NCBI GenBank assembly: GCA_004352715.1
Contig: SCFE01000040.1
Location: 522,757-586,756, forward strand
DNA length: 64,000 bases
Source of the DNA: Hofstenia miamia
Lineage: Eukaryota > Xenacoelomorpha > Acoela
Direction of reading: 5' to 3'
How positions within the stretch are numbered: position 1 is the first letter of the stretch; the number at the start of each line of letters is the position of its first letter. A program made the position numbers and the translations under genes. This document shows, piece by piece, positions 1 to 11,898 of this stretch. The notes below the pieces were generated by a model. The model ran no database searches. It was not told the origin of the DNA and worked only from the letters and a program-made list of their open reading frames with translations.

Positions 1-905
1 AGCAAAATGCATACATCAAACTTCTCTGAAAATAGCTTATTTTAAACATGGACCTCTGTAAACAGATGTCCATGATTTTAACTGTTCTACACGTATGTAT
101 GAAAAAATGTTTTTTTTCGCATTGAAGAAATTATAACATAATTTCATTGAGATTACTCAATCACATTTTACTAGCATTACAATAAAGAAACAAAATCGAT
201 TTATCCACAGTTTTGAATAGTTTAATCCAAACCTGTTAGCCGCCAACGTTCTCTAATTTTTCCCTGTTTTCAATTTAGTATGGTTCGATTTTATCATGAA
301 AAACTTTCTAAAATTACACTGTTTGAAACACGCACAGATACAATTAATAAAAATTAGAGACATTCTTTAATATTATTGTTTTTTTAACTTAGGCTTTCAA
401 TTTCTAGTAAAATCTTCTAATCAAACTAGGTTAGACTACAGATGAAAAAAAATTAGCAATTCGAACTTCTTAGAATTGTTATTGTATGTCCTCACTTTAT
501 TTTTAAAATAAACTTAATGATGCATAGCTAAAGTCATTTATGCTTCGAAAAATGCTTACTGAAGCTGTCAACATTCCTTTCTTGTCTCCACCAAAATTTT
601 CAGAAAATTAAAGATGTCATATGTTAATAAATTGTATAATACTAAGGCATGCGTTTACAATATGCTCTATTCCAAAATTAAAAACTTTGGAACATGAATA
701 TTCTGACAGCTAAATGGTATGCCTTTGATCTAGACACATCTATTTGTTTGTGCGTGCACATGCATAATTATTAAGATTTTATTCTTGTACCTGAAGCATC
801 AAAAATATGAATTTTCTTAATGAGAAAGCAAGTTTTGCAAAATCATTGAAATTTTAACTAATGTTCAGATAATGAAGAGGTCTAATGCCCATGTGAACAA
901 CAACT
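1..905. other. AT-rich intergenic DNA
   Basis: I see no gene, RNA or element here. The reading frames are short and AT-driven. Confidence 0.6.
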
Positions 906-913
906 ACCTAGAT

Positions 914-956
914 CAGAGGCGCACCCTCCTCAGAAAAAAAGCTGGGTGCGCCCCTG
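914..956. mobile_element. 43-bp hAT-type remnant with perfect 8-bp target duplication
   Basis: The sequence begins CAGAGGCGCACCC and ends GGGTGCGCCCCTG, two nearly perfect inverted ends separated by about 15 bases. It is bracketed by an exact 8-bp direct repeat, ACCTAGAT (906-913 and 957-964). CAG...CTG ends with an 8-bp duplication are the hallmark of hAT transposons. Little beyond the terminal repeats remains, so this is an extreme internal-deletion derivative. Confidence 0.75.
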
Positions 957-1105
957 ACCTAGATGCACTTTGCTTTCCAAGAAGAAAACTTCTGAGCCAC
1001 AATCAGGCCTACCATGTGCAAAGGCAAAGACAGTTCTCTACCTTGAACAATTCCTTGTAGAATTAGCGACACAGGTAGAATTATATATGTGCTTTTATTT
1101 TTTAA

Positions 1106-1235
1106 TTGCATTGCGCATAGATATTATGAAATTCAACATTGATTAATTTTTGAAAAGTGATAATTGTTTATTGCATTGCGCATAGATATTATGAAATTCA
1201 ACATTGATTAATTTTTGAAAAGTGATAATTGTTCA
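1106..1235. repeat. 65-bp tandem duplication, two copies
   Basis: The unit beginning TTGCATTGCGCATAGATATT at 1106 repeats at 1171 with almost no change. Such a young duplication may be real or an assembly slip. Confidence 0.9.
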
Positions 1236-1971
1236 AAAAATATTCATAAAAAAGAATGCTAATTGTTGAACTGTTGTTAAGTTTATTTAAATCAACAATA
1301 TTATAAACTGCTTAGAACATTCTTTGAAAATTTAGGAAGTAGAAGAAAAAATTATCTGAGAGGGTAGACTGCCTGACAGTATTCCATTTACATCTACGAC
1401 TGTCTGTGTTCAAAAACACAATTGCAAAGAATTAAATAATTTTTTCTAAAGGCATGATTTAATAACTTTTTACCAGTTCTTAAATATGTATAATAAAATT
1501 AGGGTATCACTTGATATTTGTGTTCGAAATCTGGTTAATATGAACACAGTCATGCATTTATAACATGTTTAAATTTTAAAATTTAACCACATGCATTGCG
1601 TAGATGATGATTCTTATAAGTACTTAAGTCAACAAAGAATAACATTGTATCTAAATATTGTGCTAGATCTGAAAAAATCATCCATTCAATATACACATAA
1701 ATAAAATTGTCCAATTTTTGAAGAATAATTAAAAATTACTATAATGAAAACAAAATACATCTGGATAACATAGCATCTTTTAGTAATTTAGAAAACAAAT
1801 TGATTACAAACAAAATAAATTAAAATTTGTAAGTATGTCAACCAAAGACAACTAAATAACTAAATTTAGTTATCTCTGATATCAACAAATTTGATAAATT
1901 TTCTGATTTACTAAATAACCTTAATTTAAGAAAAGAAGATAAATTATCAAAAAATAAATTTACATGATTTA
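1236..1971. other. AT-rich intergenic DNA
   Basis: No gene or repeat recognised. Confidence 0.5.
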
Positions 1972-2971
1972 NNNNNNNNNNNNNNNNNNNNNNNNNNNNN
2001 NNNNNNNNNNNNNNNNNNNNNNNNNNNNNNNNNNNNNNNNNNNNNNNNNNNNNNNNNNNNNNNNNNNNNNNNNNNNNNNNNNNNNNNNNNNNNNNNNNNN
2101 NNNNNNNNNNNNNNNNNNNNNNNNNNNNNNNNNNNNNNNNNNNNNNNNNNNNNNNNNNNNNNNNNNNNNNNNNNNNNNNNNNNNNNNNNNNNNNNNNNNN
2201 NNNNNNNNNNNNNNNNNNNNNNNNNNNNNNNNNNNNNNNNNNNNNNNNNNNNNNNNNNNNNNNNNNNNNNNNNNNNNNNNNNNNNNNNNNNNNNNNNNNN
2301 NNNNNNNNNNNNNNNNNNNNNNNNNNNNNNNNNNNNNNNNNNNNNNNNNNNNNNNNNNNNNNNNNNNNNNNNNNNNNNNNNNNNNNNNNNNNNNNNNNNN
2401 NNNNNNNNNNNNNNNNNNNNNNNNNNNNNNNNNNNNNNNNNNNNNNNNNNNNNNNNNNNNNNNNNNNNNNNNNNNNNNNNNNNNNNNNNNNNNNNNNNNN
2501 NNNNNNNNNNNNNNNNNNNNNNNNNNNNNNNNNNNNNNNNNNNNNNNNNNNNNNNNNNNNNNNNNNNNNNNNNNNNNNNNNNNNNNNNNNNNNNNNNNNN
2601 NNNNNNNNNNNNNNNNNNNNNNNNNNNNNNNNNNNNNNNNNNNNNNNNNNNNNNNNNNNNNNNNNNNNNNNNNNNNNNNNNNNNNNNNNNNNNNNNNNNN
2701 NNNNNNNNNNNNNNNNNNNNNNNNNNNNNNNNNNNNNNNNNNNNNNNNNNNNNNNNNNNNNNNNNNNNNNNNNNNNNNNNNNNNNNNNNNNNNNNNNNNN
2801 NNNNNNNNNNNNNNNNNNNNNNNNNNNNNNNNNNNNNNNNNNNNNNNNNNNNNNNNNNNNNNNNNNNNNNNNNNNNNNNNNNNNNNNNNNNNNNNNNNNN
2901 NNNNNNNNNNNNNNNNNNNNNNNNNNNNNNNNNNNNNNNNNNNNNNNNNNNNNNNNNNNNNNNNNNNNNNN
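1972..2971. other. Assembly gap of 1,000 N
   Basis: Exactly 1,000 N, so the length is a placeholder. Frames that cross it are artefacts. Confidence 0.99.
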
Positions 2972-3085
2972 CAAAATAAGAAGACCAGAAGAAAGTTTGC
3001 TGATTTGAAAAAAACAAAACTCAAATGGCAAACACAAAGCATTGGGATGGCAACAGGCGCAACCAGTCCTCAAATTTAGGAGGGG

Positions 3086-3089
<4 letters not shown>

Positions 3090-3131
<42 letters not shown>

Positions 3132-3188
3132 TCTTTTTTATTCTACATTCAATTGCAGTTCCTATATCATATTTAATTTTATAAAACA

Positions 3189-3246
<58 letters not shown>
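3090..3246. repeat. Two (TA)n microsatellites
   Basis: Pure AT dinucleotide runs lie at about 3090-3131 and 3192-3246, separated by 60 bases of unique sequence. They start 120 bases after the N gap and may have helped cause it. The rest of 2972-3863 shows no gene. Confidence 0.9.
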
Positions 3247-3863
3247 GAATGTTAATACAAATAAAGAATTTAATAAGGCAGTCGTGACGTCTTGCTATTT
3301 AAGACATATGACTATTTATATATGTACATCAGGAAGTTGCCATTTTTTTAATGTATGCTTTGATTTTAGTCTAAGAAATCTTCAGTATGCCTCTTTAATA
3401 GGTAATTTCCTCTCATCGGTAAATATACAAAATGTTAAATTAATCATTACTTAATGTTTTCCGATCATAGATAAGTACTTTGATATCAAAAATGCATTTA
3501 AATACTTTAAAGTCAATATTTTCATAAATGCTGCACAAAGTCTTAAAAAGTCTATATAATAACCATTGATGGTTAGAATTTTTGTTACCAGAGTACTTTC
3601 TCATGATTGGTAACCAATACAAATATTGATGGTACTAGCAATAGGTAAATATACTTTTTATGTATTCGAGAAAAATTTATACTTTTTTTTATTGATTTTT
3701 CAGAGTATTAGAAAGTCTTGACACTCTAAATACTATTTTTTTGAGATCAACTCTATAGATGCTTACAAGCAGTGCTGGGATAATAGTGTAGGGAAATTAT
3801 CCAAATAGGATACTCTGAACGGGCTAAATTTGAACTTGTGGTGTTAAGTAGCGCATAATATTA

Positions 3864-4777
3864 CAGAGTGTTCCATAAGTAACGTCCAATTTTGAGCTTA
3901 TATAAAGTCAACAAGAAAAGCAGTCAGGAACAAAATTTTTCTATTCTAAAGCAATGAAAAATGTAATAATTTAAAAGTTCAAAGCAAGCGTTGAAAATGA
4001 TTTCCCTTTTCAAGTACCACAGCTTCAAAGAAATACTTGGAGACACCCATCCAAGTAGTCACCTTCTCCGAATTTAAAGGCGTTTTGCAGAAAGCATGGG
4101 GGTTTTCGGATGACTAAATGACGCAATTCTTTGTATTGATTGCACGATTCATATAAAAATGGCATTCATCCGACCACAAGATGTTGTCCATCATACCTCG
4201 GTTTTCCAGAAGCCAATTTGCAAAATGAAGTCGAGGGCCACATCTGTTGGCGAAATTTCCTCCAGCATAGTGAATTTGTAGGAATACATGTGAAGTTTAT
4301 TACGAAGAATAAGATGGATACTGGATTTAGGGATATTGGTATCATCTGCGATTATTTTCGTGGAGCAAAAGCCAATCTTTGAAGCATTTTGCTTCAAAGA
4401 ATCTTCCACAATGGCACAGCATTCGTTTTCCTAGGACAGGCGTTCTGACTTCATCTTGTTGTGAACACTGCTGCGCTTTCGAATTTATCCACCAGTCTTT
4501 TGATGCTTTTTGTGAATAAATGGATCTTTTATTAATCCACGTTGTTGTTTAAATTTGCGTAATGCAGCAGTTGCACTTTCACTACCCCTGTAATAGCATT
4601 TAATGAGAAGAATTCTATCTTCAATAGCGATATTATTCATGATTGAAATACAAAAATGATTGTAGTCACTAAATATTCCTTCTTTATATACTTTATAAAC
4701 AGAATCTTCTGGAATTATTCTTATTAGCTGATGAGAAATAAAGAATTATAATTTGACCTTACTTTTGAGAAACCCTG
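3864..4777 (-). mobile_element. Mariner-like DNA transposon, internally deleted
   Basis: The ends are imperfect inverted repeats. The left reads CAGAGTGTTCCATAAGTAA and the right, reversed, CAGGGTTTCTCAAAAGTAA; each is flanked by TA (3862-3863, 4778-4779), the mariner/Tc1 target. The interior encodes a decayed minus-strand transposase. At 914 bp it is shorter than a usual mariner of about 1.3 kb, and the missing part corresponds to the transposase C-terminal half. Confidence 0.85.
3960..4640 (-). pseudogene. Mariner-like transposase relic
   Basis: From the ATG at 4640 the minus strand gives an N-terminal helix-turn-helix start (EDRILLIKCYYRG). After frame breaks follow a second HTH (IPKSSIHLILRNKLHMYSYK, ~4260-4320) and the first catalytic-Asp region (SDECHFYMN, ~4150). 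A segment typical of the stretch after that Asp is at ~4050. The second and third acidic residues are absent because the 3' half is deleted. Stops and shifts exclude function. The family call rests on motif resemblance. Confidence 0.75.
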
Positions 4778-4779
4778 TA

Positions 4780-5997
4780 TAATCTGAAGAGAAATTATAT
4801 AAGCACTCGTTTCCTCAGTAATAGGCATACTATTTGTTAACGCGCTATGAAAATTGTTAATGAGGTATTTCACATTATAAAAAGGAGCAATTGAAATTTA
4901 ATATGTAATTATTCTATATACATGATAATATGACATTTAAAGAATCATAGTAAGATTTATAAACGTGTTCGAACAATTCCAATCTTGTTGCGCTGGTAAT
5001 AATAAGTAGCAATCTGATACGATGAATATTGATTCTACTCGAACCTGATTGCTTATGTTGATGAGTTCTTATTACACTTGAATAGCTTACGAATGGCTGA
5101 TTATTTTAGATCAACAAAATTGGTTATTACCAACATTGATGAGTTCGTACGTTTTAACTCTAAAGAACGAAGTGCGAATATGTTCACTTTTCAGCGCTTT
5201 TTCGTTGCAATCAGCATTGTGTATTTAAATTAGGATGGTACAAAATAATTAATTATGAACAATAATATGGCATTTGAAATATTTGATCTATCGCAATATT
5301 GTACTAAAATCGAAATGTGATAAAACAAATGTAATAGTGTTCATTTGAAAAATGGTTTATTACAGTTTAATAATTAGTCTTTAATTAAATGTAATTGATT
5401 TGCCGAAATAACAGGAAACCAATAAAAAATTTCCTAGAGACCACAAATGTGCAAAGGGCATTCATTGTTCTTGGAAATGTATATGCTCTTGTGTTCGTCT
5501 TTGTGAGAGTGACCGAGTCACCATATGTCAATTGGGTCACTGTGCTTGAGCTGGGTTGTAGATCAGTGAGTCTTTACTAGTATTCAGTTGACCGGGTTAA
5601 TTTTATTAAAAAACATTAGCTTGTACAATTCATCGGTATGTGTTATCCCAATGCATATACAAATTGGTCCAGATTGAAATTCGTAATTCTGGCTCCCTTA
5701 CAATTTACCTTACTTAACGAGAAAAGCACAAATATGTAAGTTTCAAGTCTGGTTGATAATGATTGCCATCAAAATAAATTGTCGCTGAAAGCTTTGTAAT
5801 GGTGTCGGATCTTCCAGTCAATGAGTATTCGGTCCTTTCAATAAATGTCAGATGCTTGTGGAGAATAAACAATATTTAAAATTATATTGCAAAAATCTAC
5901 ATACCCTACGTTTATTATAATGTTATATGAATTCATTTAACACTGGAATTACGGCATTGGTCATTTTGCCACTAATCCAAATTTTATTAGGTTATTG
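4780..5997. other. AT-rich intergenic DNA
   Basis: No gene recognised. A 61-codon plus-strand frame at 5395-5580 resembles nothing I know. Confidence 0.5.
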
Positions 5998-6505
5998 CAC
6001 GGTGTCCGAAAAATCACTGTCCAGTAAAATAACAATAAAATTTACTTAGCAAAGCGTTACTTACTATGGTAGAAATGTCCGCCATCGTTTTTATACGATT
6101 TTTCAAGCGTCTGAGAAGACCATCTTCAAAGTTTGGAAAATAATTTGTTTAATATTAATAGTTATCGTCCCTTGAAACTGCATAACAGTTTGTGGATTCC
6201 AGGAGCAAGCCGTTTCCTTCAGAGCGTCCCATAAGAAACAATCAGCTGATGTCAAGTCAGGTTATTTAGCTGACCCTAACTCATGCAAGTGATAGCACAC
6301 CAAACATTCATCTTCTGGTCTTGCAGAGGCTTTTCTTTAATTCATAAGAATTTTCAATGCTCCAAACGCTTTTTTTTAGAATTCACAAAATCACCCGAAG
6401 AAAAGAGCGCGTGCTTCGGAATGTGTTTCGCTCAGATGACGAAATACTGTCACTTTATATGTATGAAGTGGCAGCTTCTTATTCAAGATGTGCTGTTTAA
6501 CAGTC
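5998..6505 (-). mobile_element. Second mariner-like transposase relic
   Basis: Read on the minus strand, ~6290 contains KPLQDQKMNVWCAI and ~6230 contains PDLTSADCFLWDAL. These are the segments around the second and third catalytic acids of mariner transposases (VWCA, and SPDLTP-FFLWG). The lower end, GTGTCCGAAAAATCACTGTCC-like, resembles a mariner inverted repeat, but I found no matching upper end. Frameshifts and stops interrupt it. The 3' half of the gene survives here, whereas the 5' half survives in the element at 3864-4777. Confidence 0.7.
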
Positions 6506-6509
6506 AACA

Positions 6510-6565
6510 TTATATATATATATATATATATATATAGATAGATAGATAGATAGATGGATAGATAA
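6510..6565. repeat. Compound microsatellite (TA)n(GATA)n
   Basis: About 26 bases of TA repeats pass directly into GATA repeats. It lies at the edge of the mariner relic. Confidence 0.95.
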
Positions 6566-9500
6566 TCCTACTGAAAGAGGATGAAGTTGTTGGAGGCATC
6601 CTTGTAGCAACTTGAAGTTAAGTGGAAATTGCTGTTGGGAGTACGACGCATTTTGATTTTTTCAAGGTTTTCTCGATGCAACTATATGTATCACTGCACA
6701 ATGAATTCAGAAACAAACATTCTGTAATTGTAATATACAACAAACAACTCTGGGGTCTTAATCAATAATGGTGTTGATGTTTTTCCATTTATTTTCTAGT
6801 TGTTTGCTCCTCTTTTTATTAAAAATTTTGTTTATTCCAGAAAAATCATCGAATCTCCTGTGAGCGAAAGTATTGGTGGAAATCAGTTTGTATGCAGGGT
6901 TGTGGTGATTTTTGGAAAACTATATGGGTTGCGGGCTGGACCTAACCAATTTTGAGAAAGTGTGTAGGCATAAAGTTTACAGTGTCAAATAATAACGGCC
7001 AGCATCCACTTATTCGTGAACAATGTGATTTTTTCTCATTGTTAGAGGGCTAAATGTCAACATCACACTATATTTCAAATTACGAAAACAAATCTCTGTA
7101 CAACTCTAAAACCAAGTAAGAAAATAATAACCATATTTACAGAATATTTTTTCTTGTTATAAGAGCTACAGCTTGGTTGCAAGTGGATTGAGGCAATATT
7201 GGTCATGGGCTTTGATAATGTTATATAATCGCTTGGGATTGCTTCTGTTTTAGTTATAGAAGATTTTATGCCAGGTGTTGTAGATTACACAATGCATTTT
7301 TGATAGATACATTTCAAAACACAGCTAATATATAAAAAATATGCATATATGATTAAAGTAACTCTTCCCATGCAGAGCAAGGATAAATGCTGATTCTTAT
7401 AATGCGTAAGACAAAAATATAACATTTTTGAAGTTTCTCTATCTATACATTTCTGGTCATTAGAATATGAAACGTTTTGAAAATATTTAAAAAATTAATA
7501 TTAGTGTTAATTTTTGGGTAATGGTAGAATTTTATTTCGAAAAATTCTGCTGCTTGTAAGGAAATATTCTAAAAGTGAATTATAAACGCGAAGTTTAGAG
7601 AGTTAAATAAGTTTGAAATTTGGAAGTACTAATAAAAATGTAGAAATTCCTTTTAAGCTCATATCTGCATAATCATGCATAATTAATGTTCATTGTAATT
7701 GTAATTGAGGCTACATAATTACAATTGGACATAATTTGCACTGAATCAATATTTTCTGAGCAAGCATGATGATTAGCAGATTTTTTCAATTTCTTTACTA
7801 TTCTTTCTTTCTGAGATCAACCCATGTCCTTTTCGCTGCTTGCGTTAGAGATGCCACAATATATGTTATAAAAGTAAGATACATAGAGATTCGCAAACAA
7901 GTACCTTGAGAATATGTCTAATACTTGATATTATATACCTTATTGTAAATTTTTATATAACATTTCTTGAAAAAATTGCTTTCCAAATTTTTTGAATACT
8001 CCTAAGACTTTATGGAGTGTCTAACGTTATCCTTTCCGATTCAGGCCTTGCTTGGTTTTCATCATTTGTTTTTGTGTGTAGTTGTTTTTTACTTCCATTC
8101 TTATACTTATTGTTTAATTTATGGTTTTAACCAAATTTTTATCATGATATTGAAAACTAAAACGAACCTTTAGCGCAACAAAGCAATTTCAGCACAGAGT
8201 TTTACCACCCGTCTATTTTGCTGTGTGAGTTCAATATGCAATGAAGAAAGAATTTTGACCGGTTTTAGCTTCTAAATTACTGATCGTGAGGATCAACATT
8301 ATAAATTACATATGATGTTCAAGATTATATGAAATATATATCATGTTAACCTTTAATGAATTTTCATTGATTCATTTTCAAGATTCAAAAAACATTCTCA
8401 TTATAAAATTTTAGAATGACATACTAGGGTCTGCCAGACCCCTCTTCTTTTCATGTCTCTGATTGTTTAATCAAATAGTTTTACTTGCTTAATGATAATT
8501 GAATGGAAATTTACTGTTAAATTTAGAATAATGATATTGTAATTACAGGCCTCTTTCTGTTTCTTCAACAATTATTAAGAACTTTGAAAGTTTAATGAAT
8601 ATACCAACCTGAACCCAATATTTTCTAACAATCTAAAATTGGTTTTTGAAAGGAAATCTTTGATATATTGCGTATGAAAATATGACAAAAATTCAAGAAA
8701 TTGAAGATACCTAAAGAAATTTCGACAATAAACTATTTTATTTTACGCTTGAACTATTTGCGCTTATGTATGATTTTCTATTTAGAGAATAATTTGCTAC
8801 GTTTAAATGACATATATGTTCAGACTGAATCTTCTTGACAAATAATTTGTTTTCCCGCTGCTTCATAGTCATGCTTATGATAAAATATTGTATTCGTTCC
8901 TACAAAGGAAGTAGAAGAAAAGATTATCTTTATTTAGTGTAGATGTTGTACTAAACTAATATTCCATTCAACTAATTCTAGTATATCCACACTAATTACG
9001 TCAAGAAAACTGAATTTTACAAATTATACAAAAACTATATATATAAACAAACTTCTGTTACGGTTTCTGTCATTTTCGATGAAATTTGTATCACTTCCAA
9101 GCTGATTTACTAATTTGTAAAATGCAATAATTTAAATTTTAATTGTTTAAGTTTCGATGTCTATGTAATAAATGTTTTGAAATGTGTACCAACATTCAGA
9201 TTTGGTTGTTTGTCATAGTTGACCTAGATTATGATAAAGTTTAATTGTAGTCCCATTGCTTTGTTAGAAATAATTAATTGAAGGTGAGCTTTCTATATTT
9301 AAACTTTGATTTTGTAACTCTCTTAAGTCAACACCTTCCACAAAATGAATACTTGCATCAAAGTCTTCTCTTCAAATTTGTTTTTCTTGAATTTTGATAC
9401 TGTATTTGAAAATGCGTAGCATAGTAGGTCTTACTGGCTTTAAGTATTTGCCAATTTTCTAAGTATTTCAAAAGAATTTTCTCCGAGCCTATTAGCAAAT

Positions 9501-9660
9501 TTGAAAATCTTGGGGCATAGGTAGGTGCTTTGGGAAACACACTTTAATACAATGTTGAAAATTTCTCATTAAAGCTTTAAGGCTGAGGCTGTTGAAAAGA
9601 TTAACACGTTTTCTTTGAAAATTTCGAATTTTTCAAAATGATTCTCTCCATAAGTATGTT
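6566..9660. other. AT-rich intergenic DNA
   Basis: No gene or element recognised in 3.1 kb. A short perfect palindrome, GGGTCTGCCAGACCC, sits at about 8428. Confidence 0.5.
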
Positions 9661-9670
9661 CATGTATTTG

Positions 9671-9880
9671 TTAGATTTGAGCCCCTGGAGGCAAGAAAGA
9701 ACTGGGATTGTTTCTTGATATGTGCAAAGATATTCCAAACCCAATGAGGCATGCCGTGCCCAAAATCAGAGTTTGCGGGGCAATAGGTGACTGCGACATG
9801 AGACTTCGAGCCTCGATGAGACAGAGCCGGGTCGTGGATTTAGAACGAAAAATAAATAGGAGACACTCCTCAATCATGTG
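9671..9880. other. GC-rich island with overlapping open frames, unknown
   Basis: Base composition rises to about 48% GC against a background near 30%. Both strands are open for 60-80 codons (minus 9877-9671, plus 9708-9953). Neither product resembles a family I know. It could be an exon, a transposon fragment or a small insertion. Confidence 0.3.
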
Positions 9881-11649
9881 GTGCTTTCCGATTGACCATA
9901 GCTTTAATAGTTTTTGTGCTTCAAGCGTTAAAAAATATTTTATACGAACATAAAATTTCCCTAAAAATCAATGGACTGTTTAAATTTCAATTTTCAACAC
10001 ACTAAATGTCAGCTCCTGCTTGTCGTTTTTAGTTGGGTAATATTTCAAATTGTGCTATAATAGTAAAAGAAAATATATGGCTAGTATTTGAAATTTTGCA
10101 AAAAAGTATAATCACAAATTCAAGTCTTCCACATGACGAGGTTCTAGAACTCTAGTGGTGTTGAAATATTTGTCGTTAATAAATAATACACCAAATAGCA
10201 ACTTTAGTAAACGCATTTGGCGAAAAAAATGGTACTTGAAAAAAGACTAATCTTGGCACATATTTTCAAATTATGGATTTTAACCAATTTCAATAAACGC
10301 TGGTTTTGTTTTTCCTACAGATGGTTTCACAATATAATCGGCTCTTAGGAATGATATATTGCAGATTTACATACACATTTGGGGTTTGGATAATACTACT
10401 TTAGAAGAAAAGGCGGCTAAACGAAAACTGCTTTTACTAATTTCATTGCATTGTCACAGTTGCAGTAATATACAGGTATCGATGAAATGCTGTTTTTAAA
10501 TGTACAAAAAACATTGAAAAAGTATTATAGGAAAAAACACTCTTCGCTTAGAGTTTAAGATAGCAAGTGGAGACAGTAATTCAATAATTTCCATTGTGAA
10601 AACGGTATTAACGAGTGCAAATAAATTCAATTGTAATGTTCAATATAATTTTCTGAATTCAATGATACTGATAACAGTCAGTGTGATCATAGGGAAACTG
10701 ATCTGCGTTAATTTGTGGAACCTCTGCCTTCTCACATTTGTATTAATTTCAACTGTTAAAATTTGCAATTCTGATGTTTGGTGGACGTTACATGGCTTTC
10801 AAGAACAAAGCAGAAGTGTCTGCATATAGAAAGCATAAGTTGTTGAATAAAAAAGCAATTTACTATAGCAAGTTCTGTGAAATATACTATAGCATCAGAC
10901 GTTGAGTTTGATTTACAATATCCAAATTGTGTATTGATAGAATAGATACAGTCCGAACACAAAAAAATAAATAAAAGACTTTTGATATCAAAATTTTCAT
11001 TTACAGCATTTTCTCTGCTGAAATTTATAAGAAAAGAATTTGCTTAGGTGTGACCAAAATGTCTACAACGGTTTGTGATTCACTCGCAATAGGTAAAAAT
11101 TACTTATTAAAGATCATACCATCCAACTACTTGAAATCAGGTTTACTTATAGAGAAATCTCTTATTATTTGAGTATCTCAAAAATTGCGGGCAAAGAAAC
11201 TTAAGTTCTATCCCAAGATAAGGACATTTTGAAAAAGAAAGGGCTATATTCAGAATATAATGTTAACTGAATGACTAATAAGAACCTAAACAAACACTGT
11301 GTGGGAAAAGCCCCTCAGAGCAATGGGTGGATTGCACTTCATTTTATATACAGGATTATCAGATGTTAGCAAAAAGGACATTTGAAGATGTTATTCCGTA
11401 ATAGGATCAGTAGGCGTAAGGAATTATTGAAACCATTTTTAATGATTGATAAGTACACGATTAGACTACATGCATTACAAGAAATTTAAACAGTGGTATG
11501 TGACGTCATCAAATAACTAGTGAAAGTGCAGTGTAGATTATACACTATGCTTAACTGTAAGTGAAAGAGGTTTTCTACAAATTTATACACCTTAAAATTA
11601 ATAGATTAACTAGCTCATCGTCAATTGTTTAAATACTATTGGTTTACTA
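9881..11649. other. AT-rich intergenic DNA
   Basis: No supported gene. A plus-strand frame at 10596-10829 is AT-rich and hydrophobic and most likely random. Confidence 0.5.
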
Positions 11650-11657
11650 TGCAAAGC

Positions 11658-11890
11658 CAGTGGCGTATGCAGGGGGGGACATGGTGGAATGTCCCCCTAC
11701 CCGTCAGGTTTCCAAAATTGATTTTAACTGGTTAAATCGTAAAATATTGAAACATTTAAAATCGAGGGTCGTGAAATGCATTTTTTAGGGTCTAATGTCT
11801 CAATATTTTCAAAAATTTTCGCGGGGCTTCGCACCGCATTGGTTAATGACGATAATGTCCCCCCGTCAGAAAATCCTGCGTACGCCCCTG
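11658..11890. mobile_element. hAT-type MITE, 233 bp, perfect 8-bp target duplication
   Basis: The ends are CAGTGGCGTATGCAGG and, inverted, CAGGGGCGTACGCAGG. The 8-bp direct repeat TGCAAAGC occurs at 11650-11657 and 11891-11898. There is no transposase gene, so it is non-autonomous. It is richer in G+C than its surroundings, so the open frames across it are shadows. Confidence 0.9.
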
Positions 11891-11898
11891 TGCAAAGC

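Noticed and set aside
872-1060. 62-codon plus-strand frame
   Set aside because: It runs through the 43-bp hAT remnant and has no other support.
1838-3079. Several frames of 350-411 codons across 1972-2971
   Set aside because: They consist almost wholly of N and are not real.
8420-8445. Perfect short palindrome GGGTCTGCCAGACCC
   Set aside because: Too short, with no partner or flanking duplication to call an element.
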